Shown here piece after piece: positions 12,289-26,784 of a stretch of 64,000 bases of DNA. Made by a program: the position numbers and the translations under genes. The notes below the pieces were generated by a model. It saw nothing but the letters and a program-made list of their open reading frames with translations. It had not been told where the DNA came from and did not search any database. Source of the stretch: Rhododendron vialii (lineage: Eukaryota > Streptophyta > Magnoliopsida > Ericales > Ericaceae). Every line of letters begins with the position of its first letter. Within the stretch, counting starts at the first letter, position 1. Location: contig NC_080558.1 in the NCBI RefSeq assembly GCF_030253575.1, positions 41,669,611-41,733,610 of the forward strand, read 5' to 3'.

Positions 12289-12770
12289 CGGATCAGGATC
12301 ATCTGTGAGAACTCTTCCCCGTGAGGATCGTGTGAGAATTTTCATGAGATCCGGACTGTCCATCTCGGCAATCAATGATCCGAATGTGTTTGTATTTTTG
12401 ACCGATAAAATTAACTACTCCTTACGTTCCAAAATGAGTGATTTTCTTAAAAAAGCGTGTCATTTTCAATTGCTTATATCTTTCAATATGAATGTTAAAA
12501 AATATGTAATATGGATATTGTTTAATAGATTTTAATTAGTTCTATTAAACAAAATATTCAAAATCACATAAAATTTCATAAATCGAAAGATATAAGTATT
12601 TTAAAATGACACGGAATCCCAAAAAGGTTACTCATTTCGAAACAGAGGAAGTATTACCGATCAAAAATATAAACACATCCAGATCATTGATTGCCAAGAT
12701 AAACAGTATGAATAAAAACCCTCTCATAATCCTCTTAGTAAAGAATTCTCGTAGATGATCCGGATAACAT
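12289..12770. mobile_element. Foldback element with a Stowaway MITE nested at its centre
   Basis: The outer arms of about 115-125 bp are imperfect inverted repeats. The left arm has GGATCATCTGTGAGAACTCT, CAATCAATGATCCGAATGTG and TTGACCGATAA; the right arm has the complements from ACCGATCAAAAATATAAAC to GATGATCCGGAT. The centre (12418-12651, flanked by TA) is a separate MITE with ends CTCCTTACGTTCCAAAATGA and ATTTCGAAACAGAGGAAG. Removing the inner element brings the two arms together as a hairpin. Confidence 0.6.
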
Positions 12771-13530
12771 TTCTTGGATCAAAATTGGAGGTGACAGCTT
12801 ACTCTCCTCCATGTGACTCTGCCTTCCTCGAGACCATGCGACTCTGCCTTCCCCCATGTGATGACTCTGCCGCTCTCATTTAACATAACCTCTTGGGGGT
12901 AGAGCGGATCGGGAAAAAAAAAAATTTCACAAACACTTACACCATATCATGGGATACGAGCAATTATTATTCAACCATAAATATTTACACAAACATTCAC
13001 ATTTTTTGATGGGGCTCACATCGATGTGAATATGAATGAATTTGCGTAAATATTTGTGTAAGTGTTTGTGATTGTAGAATAATTGACGGCATGAGTCGTA
13101 TGACCCCAACCCTTGAGGTATTGGCACACTTGCACCTAATAGTAATTTCCCTCCACAAGTATTTTTTATAGTTCAGTTATTAAAAGACAGAGCATTATGT
13201 TATCACTAGCGTTCGTGTCTGTTTGATGCACGGGATAAAAGAAAATCACATTTGTTTTTTCGGCTCCGTGAATCGAACGCGATGAACAGGCACAACGCTA
13301 GTTGATAAAAAAAAATTTTGATCCCGTATTCGATGCGTGCTAGTCTTGGTCTCATTTTATGCATTAAAAGACGTGTGTAAAATGAATTCAGAGCACCACG
13401 TGACGATACTCCAGAAGCATAGAATGAATTTTTCTCCAAGCCTTGGATGCTCAGGATTGGGCTCCGTAAGCTCCATAAACAACTGTTCACAAAAAGCTCT
13501 ATTAAAAAGTTTTTCCCAAGGGAAAATGGT
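12771..13530. other. Gene-free stretch upstream of the cyclase gene
   Basis: No gene recognised. Short reading frames here match nothing I know. An inverted pair around ACAAACACTTACAC and GTGTAAGTGTTTGTG (near 12930 and 13057) suggests a small foldback repeat. Confidence 0.4.
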
Positions 13531-13531
13531 C

Positions 13532-13539
13532 TATAAATA
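13532..13539 (+). promoter_or_regulatory. Possible TATA box for the oxidosqualene cyclase gene
   Basis: TATAAATA lies about 440 bp upstream of the start codon. A plausible 5'-UTR intron (donor CTT|GTAAGT near 13621, acceptor TTTTTTACCAG near 13909) would shorten the leader of the mature transcript. This is placed by consensus and position only. Confidence 0.4.
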
Positions 13540-13979
13540 AGTAGTAGAGTACTTGGGGTTTCTATATTTGGACTTCCACAGCAGCTTCCACAGTACCCAG
13601 CTAAAGTTATCCAGGCCTCTTGTAAGTAAAATTGGTCTGGTATTAAATTTACTTGGGGTTTCTATATTTTCACTAATTTTTTATTGCACAAAATCTATCT
13701 AAACAACAGGTACGATACACACTACTTCTTCTCTTTCCAAACATAGTGACAAGCAACATATATTGCATATACATACTGATAGAATGTATTTTTGTTTGCA
13801 ATGTGAAAATACATGTGATTCGGACCTCGTTCGCTTAATATAAGTCCTGCGTCTGCCACTAATTCCCTTGCTGACATTATATATGGATATATGATTGTTT
13901 TTTACCAGTAATTTTGTTTCATGAAACCTCAACTACCAAGGGCGAGAGCCATTGAACTGAGAACTTCAAAAAAGAATAG

Positions 13980-16103
13980 ATGTGGAAGCTAAAGGTTGCA
14001 GAAGGGCAAGGGCCATGGCTGTATAGCACCAACAACTTCCTTGGTAGACAAATTTGGGAGTTCGATCCTGATGCTGGAACATCGGAGGAGAGAGAAGCAG
14101 TTGAAAAAGCTCGAGATGACTATCAGAAAAATAGATCTCGGGTTCGTCCCTGCGGCGATGTTCTCATGCGGATGCAGGTAAACAAAATCTTAAGAAAAAA
14201 TTTGCGCATGCAATATATTTGGACACAAATATGTATGGTTTTGTCCGATGCACGTTAGCACTACAAAATAATGATAGCTCCACGTGCTAGAGTATTTATC
14301 TGTGCGCATATCAAAATATTTTTTAGTATTGGCAAAATTGGGAAGTCAGTACTCCACTATATTGGGCCTGACTATTCAGAATATTCTACAAGAATTGTAT
14401 GCAGTTTGTAATATTATTATTTCTCAACTTTTTTTTTAATTCCGGATGCGATTTTGTGTCATTTTAAAGCTCCAAAGATATTGTTTTCAAAAATAACTTT
14501 GAAATTTTAGTATATCGTATAAAAGAACTCATTGAGAACTTTTACAACAATGAAAAAAAAACAAAATTGAATATTATCTTTGAGAACGAATGTATTTTCT
14601 TTTGGGGTTCAAAAATGGCATGAAATTCGTGGAGGGAGAACAATTAATTATTAGACAGAGGGAGTATTTTGTCTTAAACTCAAGTGGTTTTACATAATTA
14701 CTTTGAGAAAATTAGTAGTTTCTTTCTTTGAGATACAACAAATAATTAGATTGCGTGTTTTAGTTGAAGGTGTAGAAAATTCTTGAATTGTTTTCTCATC
14801 AGTTTGCATGTTTTGATGAAACCAACAGAATTGTTTTCTCATCAGTTTGCATGTTTTGATGAAACCAACAACGCAGCTTAAAAAGGAAAATAGCAACATC
14901 GATCTAAGAATACCACCAGTGAGACTAGGGGAGAACGAACAAGTCAACTATGAAGCTGTTACAACTGCTCTCAAAAAAGCCGTTCAATTGAATTGCGCAA
15001 TTCAGTCGAAAGATGGACACTGGCCAGCTGAACATACTGGCCCGCACATTTACACCCCTCCCATGGTAAGTACTTCCTATGGTTGCAATCAGGAAGATCC
15101 TCAAGTCCCTTCGGAGGCACCTTCTAGTCTGGCTCGTTTGAAGGCCCTATCCGAGCCTACTTTGATGATCAAGACCATTCAATTTTGAGCTCTCATTGAG
15201 AACATAAACATGTCAAAAGTTATATTTATCAGATACTCCCTTTGTCCCACTTTAAATGCCTCCTATGGAAATTCTTGCATTTTCAAACTCCAAAAATATA
15301 TATTTCTATAAGTAAAAAATTAAAAAAATAATATATAGAAATATATATTTTTGGAGTTCAAAAATGCACGAATTCCCGTAGGAGGCATTTAAAATTGGAT
15401 GGAGGGAGTAATGTTTAAGAGTTTTCAAAACATACCTGTGTTGAAAAAGGGTTCTAATGCAATGTTTCAAACTTTATGGTTTTTGTTTTCCACATCATAA
15501 ATGTGATTCGAGAAAATAATAGTAATTGATTTTCAATAAGTATGATTTGGGTGGATGATTTGCAAGCTTTAAAAAATGACTAAAGTACATAAACACCTCC
15601 TCAATTATAACTTTTTTCCATGGAGACCCCCTCACATTTAAAAGCGCTCATACAGACTCCCTCAACTGTTGAAAACGAAAAAAATGCTAACTCCATTAAC
15701 GGAATGAAAGAAATGACTAAGATACCCTTTTTTTTATAAGGCAAAAGTACATTAACACCCCCTCAACTATCACTTTGTTCCACGGAAACCCCATAATATT
15801 TATATTATACCCTTATTCCATCAGTTCTAATCATTTTTTTCATTTTATATATACAATTTCTTTTTTCCTTACATCAATCATTTTAAAGAGAACTTTCTAT
15901 ATATAACCATAAAAAATAGCGTGAAAACTGTGTCGCAACGGCAGTAGGTGCCGTGGTGGTTCTTTTGCTTATAAGAAATGAGAAAGGAAGAAGACGAGGG
16001 AAAAGAGAGAGGTGTGGGAGAAGAGAAGTCGAGGAAAATGGTGGTAGCAATTGACGGCAGCTGCTACGTTACTTTTCCCATCTCTATTTTTTTAACTTTT
16101 CTT

Positions 16104-16153
<50 letters not shown>

Positions 16154-16368
16154 GTATTGGAGGAGAGAGAGAAAAAAAGATCACCGGAACCAGTGGTTAG
16201 TCGGTTAAGGTATAGAGAGAGAATAGCTTAGATGGAGATGGAGAGATTACCTGTGATTGAGAGGGGGGAGGAGAATACAATCCTTTTAAATTTTAATCCA
16301 ATCATTGATTTCAATGGCTAAGATGGAGTGTTTTTTTATAAAAAAAAAATTGTGTGGGTTAAACTGGC

Positions 16369-16445
<77 letters not shown>

Positions 16446-19400
16446 AACCAAAGTTTCAGATCTGTTTGCTGATTTTGGATTTTGATTAGAGGTTGTTTGT
16501 AGAGGGAAGAAAGATAAGGGTTAGAGGGAGTATATGTATGTAATGCAACAAGGGTATTTTTGTCTAATTTATGGATGAGGGGTTTCATCACAAACGGTTT
16601 AGAGATGGAACGGTGTTACTAGGGTAACAGAGATTAGTTGAGAGGGTCTGTATAGATGCTTTTAAATGTGAGGGGGTCTTCGTGAGAAAAAGTGATAGTT
16701 GAGGGGGTCTTCAATTATTAAAGCGACTCCGAGAAGAGCCCAAAACGAGTTGGACCGGACGGTCCAGACTCTAAAGTAGCATAAAAAAAATCTTCCATTT
16801 GTTTCAAAGACGTCTTATTTCTCTGACTGTATGATGCAGGATACATACAGTCGAAGAATTCATTCACGATTTTTTTTTAAAAAAATTGCATATTATTAGA
16901 TTTAATCTATCATTGTAAAATAATTAGGAAATAAGGATAAAGATTATCACCTTGTTAAGTGGGGGTTCTAGTTTCCTTTTCAGTTAGAACTCTTTAATTT
17001 ATTCAAACCTTTCATCATTCACCCAAAACTTTATTCGTCCAACACACTAGCCGACCCCAGCTTCACCCAATTAAATCTCGCCTACATACAATTCCTGATC
17101 CAGTCCCTAACTTCTATACCAAAACCTAGCCCTTTACATCAGCCCATAACCAGAACCACAATGCCCAGCCACACCAACTCAACTTGACTACGACTGCAGA
17201 AAGAGAGAAAAATCACCACTACTTTCCAAATACGATTTTTCCTGCCACACATTTTTGTGGGACACAATACCAAATGTATGGAGTATATGGAAATATATGG
17301 TGTCGAAAGGCGTTGGGACACTATGTGGCGGTGTGTGCGTCAAGATCACTGAACAAGACGCGATGCAGAAAAAATAGAACCTGTACAAACTCAATTTTGA
17401 TCAAACAATCTATCTATTGGAATTTGCAGCTCATTAGCCTATACATTAGCGGAGCAATCAACACCGTCTTAACAGCAGAGCACAAGAAGGAGATGATTCG
17501 ATACCTTTACAATCACCAGGTAGTAATCAACAACTCTTGCCTGCGAAATTTCAAAACAACAATGCTACATACGCACAATCGGACACGCATTTACAATCAC
17601 CAGGTTGTAATCAACAACTCTTGCCTGCGAAATTTCAAAACAACAATGCTACCTACGCACAGTCGGACACGCACATATCTAAACACAAATGTGTCTGAAA
17701 GCGTCCGATGCATGTAAGTCCCACGACTCACAACCATCGAAGGGTTTAGACACAGGTGTTCAACAATTTGCACTTTTATCTTTCCGTCACATTTTTTTAT
17801 TTCAAAGAGCAACTACACACACACGGGGGACGAACAGATCCTAATATAGATGTGTCCGGAACCGGCATCTTATGCACATGAGTAAATGTGGAGTTCACAC
17901 ACATCGAAGGATTTCGAATACATTTGGGTACGGATGAGTACATTTTTGGCTATTTTTGTAGAAATTTCATTTCAAAAACACTAATGCTACTTGCACAGAC
18001 GTATCAGACACAAATGATTTTTGGGATCCATCTCAGGTCCCACAAAGATGATCAGAGCCGCTCATATGGTTCAAAATATTTTGTTTATGGTCCTTGTAAG
18101 TTCAATCAAATACCGGTAAGGGCCTTAACGAAACGCTGTGTCTGTGCAAGTAGCACAACTCTATATTTGTGATCTGTTGTCTAAATTCATGAATGTTTTT
18201 ACCGTGCAGAATGATGATGGAGGGTGGGGATTCTGCGTAGGGGGTCATAGCACTATGATTGGCTCAGCACTTAGCTACATATCGTTGCGTTTGTTAGGAA
18301 AAGGTTCTTATGATGGAGAAAACAAGGAAATGGAAAGGGCTCGAAAATGGATACTTGATCATGGTGGTGCAACTGGGATACCCTCTTGGGGCAAAGTCTT
18401 TCTTTCGGTGAAGCTTACTAAACCTAGTTCTCTTAATAACTTTTCGCTAAAAGTTGATTTTGCAAAGTATATAGGAGTATATTACTGCTTGCCAGGTATG
18501 AGGAAGAGATAAAGTTGTGCGTATATACATATCGGCCATTTAACTCTATGAGAAGGATGGCAACATTTTATTTCAATCTATCAAGGGCGTACTTTTTTTG
18601 GGAACGCGTTAGAAATTCATTAATATCAAGGACGTACTTAAAGAATAGAGCAAATGATACTAACTTCTAAAGCAACAATGTAAGACTAGTCAATTTTTTT
18701 GGCTTTTTTTGTGAACCATGACAAACAAAACTGAAACAACGAACTTGATAGAGGATTTTGAAATAAAAATCAAGAAGCAGTCTGATTGAGCTTGGAATTT
18801 TCTCCCTTGTCTTTGGCTTTCTGTTGATCAAGAAGATTTGGAAATCAAAAGCAAGAGGCAGATTAGTGCCTGGATCAATAACAAAATCAAGCCATCAAAT
18901 TGATTTCAAAGTACTTAGAAGAGAGTTTAGAGGTTCAGATATATACAGAAGAGGATAAAACGTGAAAGTGGGTTGCGGTTGATCAGGATGGGTAGTTTTT
19001 AATTTCTCATTTACGGCCTTCATATATTAGAGTAGATACCTGTACACAACTATCTTACGTTTCACATTAAATTCGTTTCTTATTAAATCTCAAAGCCTAG
19101 TCGTTTGGAACTCCACATCAAACAAGAATGCAGCCAATCGGATACCTGAGCGTTGGCACCATTATCTGCTTGTCTTTGTGACATTGTTTGAAAGAAGATG
19201 AACTGTCTAAACATTAAATCGTGTATACGTTCTGTTGTGCAGGTTCTTGGAGTGTATGAATGGTCAGGATGTAACCCATTGCCCCCTGAGTTTTGGCTTT
19301 TCCCTACGTTTTTTCCCTATCATCCAGGTGAATTAAAGATTGACTTATACTGGTAACTTAAAAGGCACTTTTGTGTCCAATAGAGTTCTTTGCAGAAGAC

Positions 19401-22400
19401 TTAAATATGCATCTTTGCCTTGTTTCGGCATCTGTGCACTATGAGTAAGAAAAAGGCGTGAAATGCACTCGATCCTCTGAATTTTCAAGTGCCACCAGGA
19501 ACGTTATTTGTCCTCTTGTGCGACACAACTCAAACTCAATTTTTGTTAACAAAAACAAAAATATCGAAGGATTTGAGGATGGAGATTTTAAGGATTGTGT
19601 GAATGATTTAATTGCGTCTGATTCTCCTAACAAACTCAACTTGTTTTTGTTTTTGCAATTCACCCAATTTATTTTAAACTCTAGAAGCTTTATTAATTGG
19701 TTTGGTCTGACTCTAATTTAATACTTTGTGTAATTCAGCAAAAATGTGGTGTTATGCTCGTGAAACTTACATGCCAATGTCATACTTGTATGGGAAAAAG
19801 TACGTGGGGCCGATCACGGAACTTGTCAAATCGTTGAGACAAGAAATTCACCAACAGCCACATGAGGAGATAAATTGGAATAAAGCACGCCATAGTTGTT
19901 GTAAGGTTGGTGCATGAATTCTAAAAGTATTTCAAGCGAGCTTTAATGAGAATTACATTTGAGTATATCTACTTGGAAACCATTTTGTGTTTTTTATTTT
20001 TGGGAACATGTTAGAAATGCATTGATAAAGATAAGGAAAATACAACTGTGCTGCCGCTGTAACAATAATTAAGACACGCCAGCGACGAGCGAAGGCCAAC
20101 TAGAGCCAAAGGAACATAACACAGAGTACTGAACTGCAAAACACGAAATACAAAACAAACTATGCTATCGCCAGAAGATAACGGCCAACAAAAGGCCGAG
20201 AAATGCTGACGACAAGCGGAGGCCAACTTAAGGCCGAAAGAACAGAGCACAGTGTAATGTCGGGTTTAACCTAAGAACTAAGAAGCATGGACACTTACAA
20301 GAAGGTGACATGTCTGTGTCTGTGCTTGAAAAGTATCGAACACGAACACTCTTTTGACACATTTGATATTCGGACATGCATTCAATACAATTTTTTCCCT
20401 GTCCATAGTAAAAAAATTATGATCTCCAGTCGGACACATCCGACACTCTTTTTTGCGTTTCTGGCATTTATTTGGTGTCTATGACAGACTATCTATGACA
20501 AGGACATTAGTAATATGCAATCCACACTTCCAACAATGTGATCAACAAAACAATCAGAATATGACATACCACTATGGTACTCCCTCTATCGCAAATGGCT
20601 AGCCCCCTTACAAAAAGTGCAATTTGAATATAAAAAATACTCACTCCGTCCCCTTATTATAGTCCAGTATTCCATTTTTGGCTGTCCCTTAATAAGTGTC
20701 CATTTGGTAAAGTTAATGGGCAAAAGTTGGTACATTGTCTATTTTGTCCTTAAGTAGATTTCATTTTGAAAAGTTAGTGAGTAAAAAGTGTAATGATGAT
20801 GGGTAAGTAAGGAAAGTGGAAGAAAAAGTTGATGTGAAAGGTATAATGATGATGTTTTTTTAATAAGTTGGAGTTACGAAGTAAGACATTTAAAAAGGGA
20901 TGGAGGGAGTAACAAACTTTCATGCATAATTTTTGAATGTTTTTTACTCCACATTAAAAAACTCCGCAAGTACTTGGTGCAAAGAAATTTTAAAATTAGG
21001 CACGGAAATTCTTTAGTTATTAATCTCAAAATGGCACGAGTTTTCGTAGGGCACAAGCAATTTGGGACGGAGTAAAACAAGTGATCATTAAAAAAGTCAT
21101 TATATGGCATCAAATGCTGTACAAATTCACTTAATGTGCGTACACAAATTCATTAAGAAGTTTTTACGAATTTCTAACCATGACCATGCCCTATTATTAG
21201 TCCTATATCAGTCCCACGTTAGAGTCCTATATTAGTCTAAATTCTTCATAACTTATTGTACCTTGTCTATTATTTTATTCGGAATTGGAACGCAAACTGA
21301 TGGTCATACAAATACACATAAAACATGTTTGCATATGTAGTATTGAATGTATCCAAAAATGCTTCCCTATCATACATTTTAGAGAAAAAGCAAATCCGCA
21401 TGTCAGTGTCGTGTCCCATATTTTATCCGCATGGCTGTTTGCATACGTAGTTTAAACAGCCATGTAGAAAATCAAAGTCTTCCCCTGTATTGGGTTCAAT
21501 CGGCCGGAGAAACTATTTGAACAAGTTCAAGCTTAACAAAGATAAATTTCAATGCAGGAGGATGTCTATTACCCTCACACATTCATTCAAGATCTGCTTT
21601 GGGATGGTCTTCATTATGTGAGTGAGCCAATCATAAACCAGTGGCCGTTTTCAAAAATTAGAGAGAAAGCTCTTCGAAAAGTAATCAAGCACCTACGGCA
21701 TGGAGCGGAAACTACCAGATACATTACTCTAGCATGCATACAAAAGGTGAGGAATACAAACAAGTGAATGAATTTTATTATTAGTTTTGTCTTGTTGATA
21801 CTAAAAGCAGTTAGAAAAGATGTATTTAGCTACACTTTGACAGTAGATTTAAGGCATGATACCAAGTCCAGTTGCAATTCTATAGGCCAAGATGTGCATT
21901 AGTCTAGGTAGAATAAAAGGTACAACTCAGTGCATAAGGATTCTGCTGCTAATAAGTCGTGATAAACATTGTAGTTAAACATTCTTGCCACATTTTCTGT
22001 AGGAAGTCAAACTTTCTAAATGGAACCAACTTTTCAATGCTAGAGTTAACAACATTTGTAATGACTCCACGCGTTATGATTCTTAGTTGTCAAATTCACA
22101 AGGTATTTAAGCTTGTGCAATTCATCTTAACATATAAATGTAGATTTATCCCCTGAATCTATCTCCGTAAAGATGTGCTCTTGGTTGTGAATGTCTTCCA
22201 ACATTTTACTAGGGAACCAAACTCTTTAGACTTTTTATCGGGAAATGGGTTTTTATTGCAACGCAGAGTTTACAAATTATGTGTTGGTGGGCGGAGGATC
22301 CCAATGGTGATGAGTTCAAGTATCACCTTGCTAGAGTTCCTGATTTCTTGTGGCTTGCAGAAGATGGAATGAAAATACAGGTCCGCATTACAAAATAATG

Positions 22401-25400
22401 ATGTTGGTTGTGCTTGTTGGATTGTTAGTTTTATTTGTCAAACATGCACACTACTCATTTTCTGACTTGTGACTTGGATTGCAGAGTTTTGGTACTCAGT
22501 TATGGGATTGTACTCTTTTGACTCAGGCCATTATGGCAAGTAATCTTGTTGATGAATATGGAGATACTCTTAAAAGGGCGCATTTTTACATAAAGGAATC
22601 ACAGGTATCTTTCTATGTATCAAGAGAAAATTAAAACTCTGCACAACTTCAACTTATTCATTCTCCATTACAAAATATGCAGATCAAAGAAAACCTTCCT
22701 GGGAATTTCAAGAAAATGTATCGTCACATTACTAAAGGAGGATGGACTTTATCTGATCAAGATCAAGGTTGGGTTATCTCAGACGGCACATCTGAAGCAC
22801 TGAAGGTAATTTTAATCATATGCTCCACGACACTATAACAAGAAAGATTACTTGAAATTCAAAAGCGTGATTTTTCTAATCAATTGACCGTTCTACAGTG
22901 TCTATTACTACTTTCGCAAATGCCGACAGATGTTGCAGGAGAAAAAGTGGATGTTGAGCGACTATACGAGGCGGTGGACATCCTCTTGTACTTACAGGTA
23001 TGAAAAGTATTGTATCTCAATAGTTTTCAGACGTTTTGACAAGAATCGTGACTCTTTATGTCATTTAATTCAGAGTCCTGAAAGTGGTGGTTTTGCTATT
23101 TGGGAACCAGCAGTTCCACAACTATATTTAGAAGTAAGTTGTCCTCTTGTTCTAAATTCCTAAAGCATTGTATATACATGTAAAACGGTAAGCAGTTATA
23201 CATTACTTTGTTTTCTTTTCTCTTGGCAACTCCAAATTACAAAAGGTTACTCAAACAAGACCTTGTTTGGAGTTTAATGGAATGTTGCGCTTTTGAAGCT
23301 TATTCGCTGACTTGGTCTCTCATTTTCCCCTTTCTATTCAGGTGTTGAATCCTTCAGAACTTTTTGCAGACATTACAGTTGAGCGAGAGTATGCTCTTGT
23401 GCTACTTCTTTCCTTGTATTAGCTCTGGAGAATTTTCCATAGCTTACAACAGTTATTGATAGTGGCTATAATATTGGGATCTAGGCATGTCGAGAACACT
23501 GCATCCATAATTGAAGCTTTACTATCGTTCAAATGCTTATACCCAAAGTATCGAGAGAAGGAAATATATACTTCTGTGGAAGGAGCAATGCGTTTCCTCG
23601 AAAAGAGACAACAACCCAACGGTTCTTGGTAGGTTCATTTTCTTTTGAACTAACTTGAGCGTGCGGGAAATGGATACATGATTTGGGTTTTTCCCAAAGA
23701 GATGCTAAAATGCATACAAGTTGTGACCTAATTGAAAGCTGGTTTTAAACATTGACAGGTATGGCTACTGGGGAATTTGCTTCACCTATGGTACATATTC
23801 CGCGCTAGGAGGGTTGACTGCTGCTGGGAGTACATATGACAATAGTCAATCAGTTCGTAGAGGTGTTCATTTTTTGCTTTCAACACAAAATGAGGAAGGT
23901 GGTTGGGGGGAAAGCAAGGAATCATGCCAATTTATGGTAACTGACCTCTTCTATCATAAGTTACTACCAAGGTTTTCAATAACATATTGTCTCGGCCGGA
24001 ATGCACCAATTTGATGCAATTGGTACTTTGACTGTGGTACCGGCCGTAACATATCGGTTATTTAAAATACTAGCCGATATTGGTAATATCCACATTTTTT
24101 AATTTTTATTTTCTAGGAGCTAATTCCCTGCAGTGAAGTACTGTTGTACTGATATATTTTGAAAACAATTAATTCATTCTTTGGTACTCAAGAACTTACA
24201 ATTTCAGTTTCTCTTGATATATGATCTTCGTAATCGCTGTATTATTGTTTTTTAGTACTCCCTCTGTCCCTAAATAAGTGTCCGGTGTGCAAACTTAGGC
24301 CTTACAAAAGATGCATGTTTTTCGTTAAAAATTTAAATTTTTTTTCACGATCTAATAAAACTCATTGCTATCTATTCATTTGTGAAAAAAATTTAATTTT
24401 TTTAACAAAACAAATGCATCTTCTTAAAGGCTTAGGTTTGCACGCCGGACACTTATTTAGGGACAGAGGGAGTATATATTTTCACATCAATCGGATATTT
24501 CAAAATTTTAAAACATACTCCCTCCGTCCCTAAATAAATGTCCGGTGCGCAAATCTAGGCCGTTAAATTGATGCATTCTTTTCATTCAAAAGATTGAAAA
24601 AAAATAGGAAAAAAATACCTTGGCCGACGGAGAGAGTATATACATATGTTGTATTTGCAACAATCAAGGATATAAAAAACGAAATTCGTAATTACGTACT
24701 GATACGAACCCTACCAATAATAAAACCAATACCAAATCCAGTAGGATATGTAGAACCTTGGTGTCACACAAGGTTGGCTCTGATGTAAAAGTAAAACCAA
24801 GCAGGAGAAATAATTGCTTAGTAAAATAAGAAATAAAGCTTTCTAAGCCGCATTTGGCCGAAGCAATTTTTCAGATTTTCCTTGTGTTTCTCTTTCTTTC
24901 TTTTTTTAATTGTGCGTCAAACTTTGTTGGATTTTTTGTCTCAACGAGAGAATAAAATAACAAAATTATGACTATAAGCTTAAAAAAAATCACTACAAAG
25001 AAATCCAAAACAATCAGATTACTTTGAATAGTTTTGTATCGCTACTATCTAACTACTTGGTTTCTATTTGATTATGTGATTCTTGAAAACAGAAATACAA
25101 ACCGCTTGAAGGAAATCGAACGAATCTTGTACAAACATCATGGGCTATGTTGGGTCTTATTTCTGCTGGACAGGTGAGTGTTTACTTATTGCGATGAATT
25201 ATTAGTTCCTTTTTGCATTCAAATTTTAGAATATAGTGCACAAATAGCCTTCTCAAGAAACAAAAAAAAAAAATTTCCATGGTAAATGGAGATTGCTTTG
25301 CGAAGAGTTAAAACATAGAACGTATATTGTGTTTGTGGATCCAAAAAATAGCCCCAAAACTTTTTTGGTTTAGAAACGCTCATGATACAAAGCTCTCGGA

Positions 25401-26325
25401 AGAACTCCCCTTGAAAACCAGCTTGCAAGGAAAGGGTACCCAGGAGCTTATAAAGTACACAGCCAAGCTCAAACTTGGCCGATGTAGAACATTAATTAAA
25501 ATCATAACATACTAGCACACTCTGGGGTCTACGTCCACGAAGCCCCACTTTGTAGACATTGACTCGACCTCCCATTGTATCCCTTCTCTTTCGCCATCTC
25601 CGTACCTATCAGTTCTCCATCTTAATCCAGCCTATAGGTCATCCTATTTGCAGCTCGAATCGCGTTGTGGTGGTTAGCTCTAGAATCTTCGATAGGACTT
25701 ATCCTTGAAAATTGGGGAAGGATGCCCAAGAACTTATATAAACAAGGCCAAGAACTAAGTCGATGCGGGATATTTGGATCGTAACAGCACATGCGTGGTG
25801 AATATTTATTTACAAAATAACTTGGTTTACAATTCAAACGAGATATATTCTTTGTAGTAGATAGACATATATAAGTGCACATAATTATTACTTGTTCATC
25901 AAATACACTATTCAGAAACTCATTAGTTTTGACTTTTCTACTACTAGGCCGATAGAGATCCCACCCCATTGCATAAAGCAGCCAAAGTGCTAATTAATGC
26001 ACAGATGGAAGACGGTGATTTTCCGCAACAGGTAATCATAAACAATATAAGAACTCTCATCTTTCATTTTATAAAATTTGGTAGTTGATCATATCTGTAA
26101 GTTTTAATGTTGAAGTTTCTTCTTCTTGATATCTTTCCTTGTCCTAGGTATCTAACTAGTAAGTCCTATTAGATTCTCATTCCAATATTACGCAGAGTTA
26201 AAATTCTGCTCGTCGGCAGTTTCCGTTGCGGAATTTTTGTCACCAATATTGTGGGCCCCACCATGCAGTTATTGTTGTGATATCAACTGTTAGTCTTATA
26301 GAGCCCATAGAGTAGTATATCCACG

Positions 26326-26379
<54 letters not shown>

Positions 26380-26722
26380 GGGCGGTTCCAGGGACACCCA
26401 AAAAAACACCTCATAGTTTCCGATCAAATTTTGATGATCTGAGCCGCTTAATATGATCAGAACGTGATTTTAAGGGTACCCGTGATAAATCAGCAAAAAA
26501 AATGACCGGGAAGGGCTTGATCCGAACAGTTTTTTATTGAACGGTTCAAATAAAAACTGCTCAAATCAAACCTTTCCCGGTCATTTTTTTTGCTAATTTC
26601 TCGCGAGCACGCTTAAAATCACATTATGCACACATTGAACGCTTCGAATCATAAAAAATTGATCGAGAACTATGAGATTGAGATTATGGGTGTTTTGTTT
26701 AGGGTGTCCCTTGAACCGTTCC

Positions 26723-26784
<62 letters not shown>

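Larger units (their letters stand above)
15584..16723. mobile_element. Large foldback element in cyclase intron 2
   Basis: The left arm (about 15590-15700: ACACCTCCTCAATTATAAC, GACCCCCTCACATTTAAAAG, CAGACTCCCTCAACT) is the inverted counterpart of about 16610-16715 (GTTGAGAGGGTCTG, CTTTTAAATGTGAGGGGGTC, GATAGTTGAGGGGGTC). A second copy of the left terminus lies at about 15745-15795. The interior carries a GA run (16106-16150) and an AT run (16373-16441). No transposase was seen; boundaries are approximate. Confidence 0.55.

Noticed and set aside
16286-16591. Reading frame of alternating Ile-Tyr residues (also 26593-27012)
   Set aside because: Pure by-products of AT microsatellites.
17184-17717. 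177-codon open frame over cyclase exon 3
   Set aside because: Only 17430-17519 is exon. The rest is intron kept open by the 84-bp tandem duplication.
20011-20250. Possible LINE 3' end on the minus strand (also near 18590)
   Set aside because: Both begin with a T-rich GGGAACxxGTTAGAAAT phrase that suggests a shared repeat, but no tail or target duplication was clear enough to annotate.
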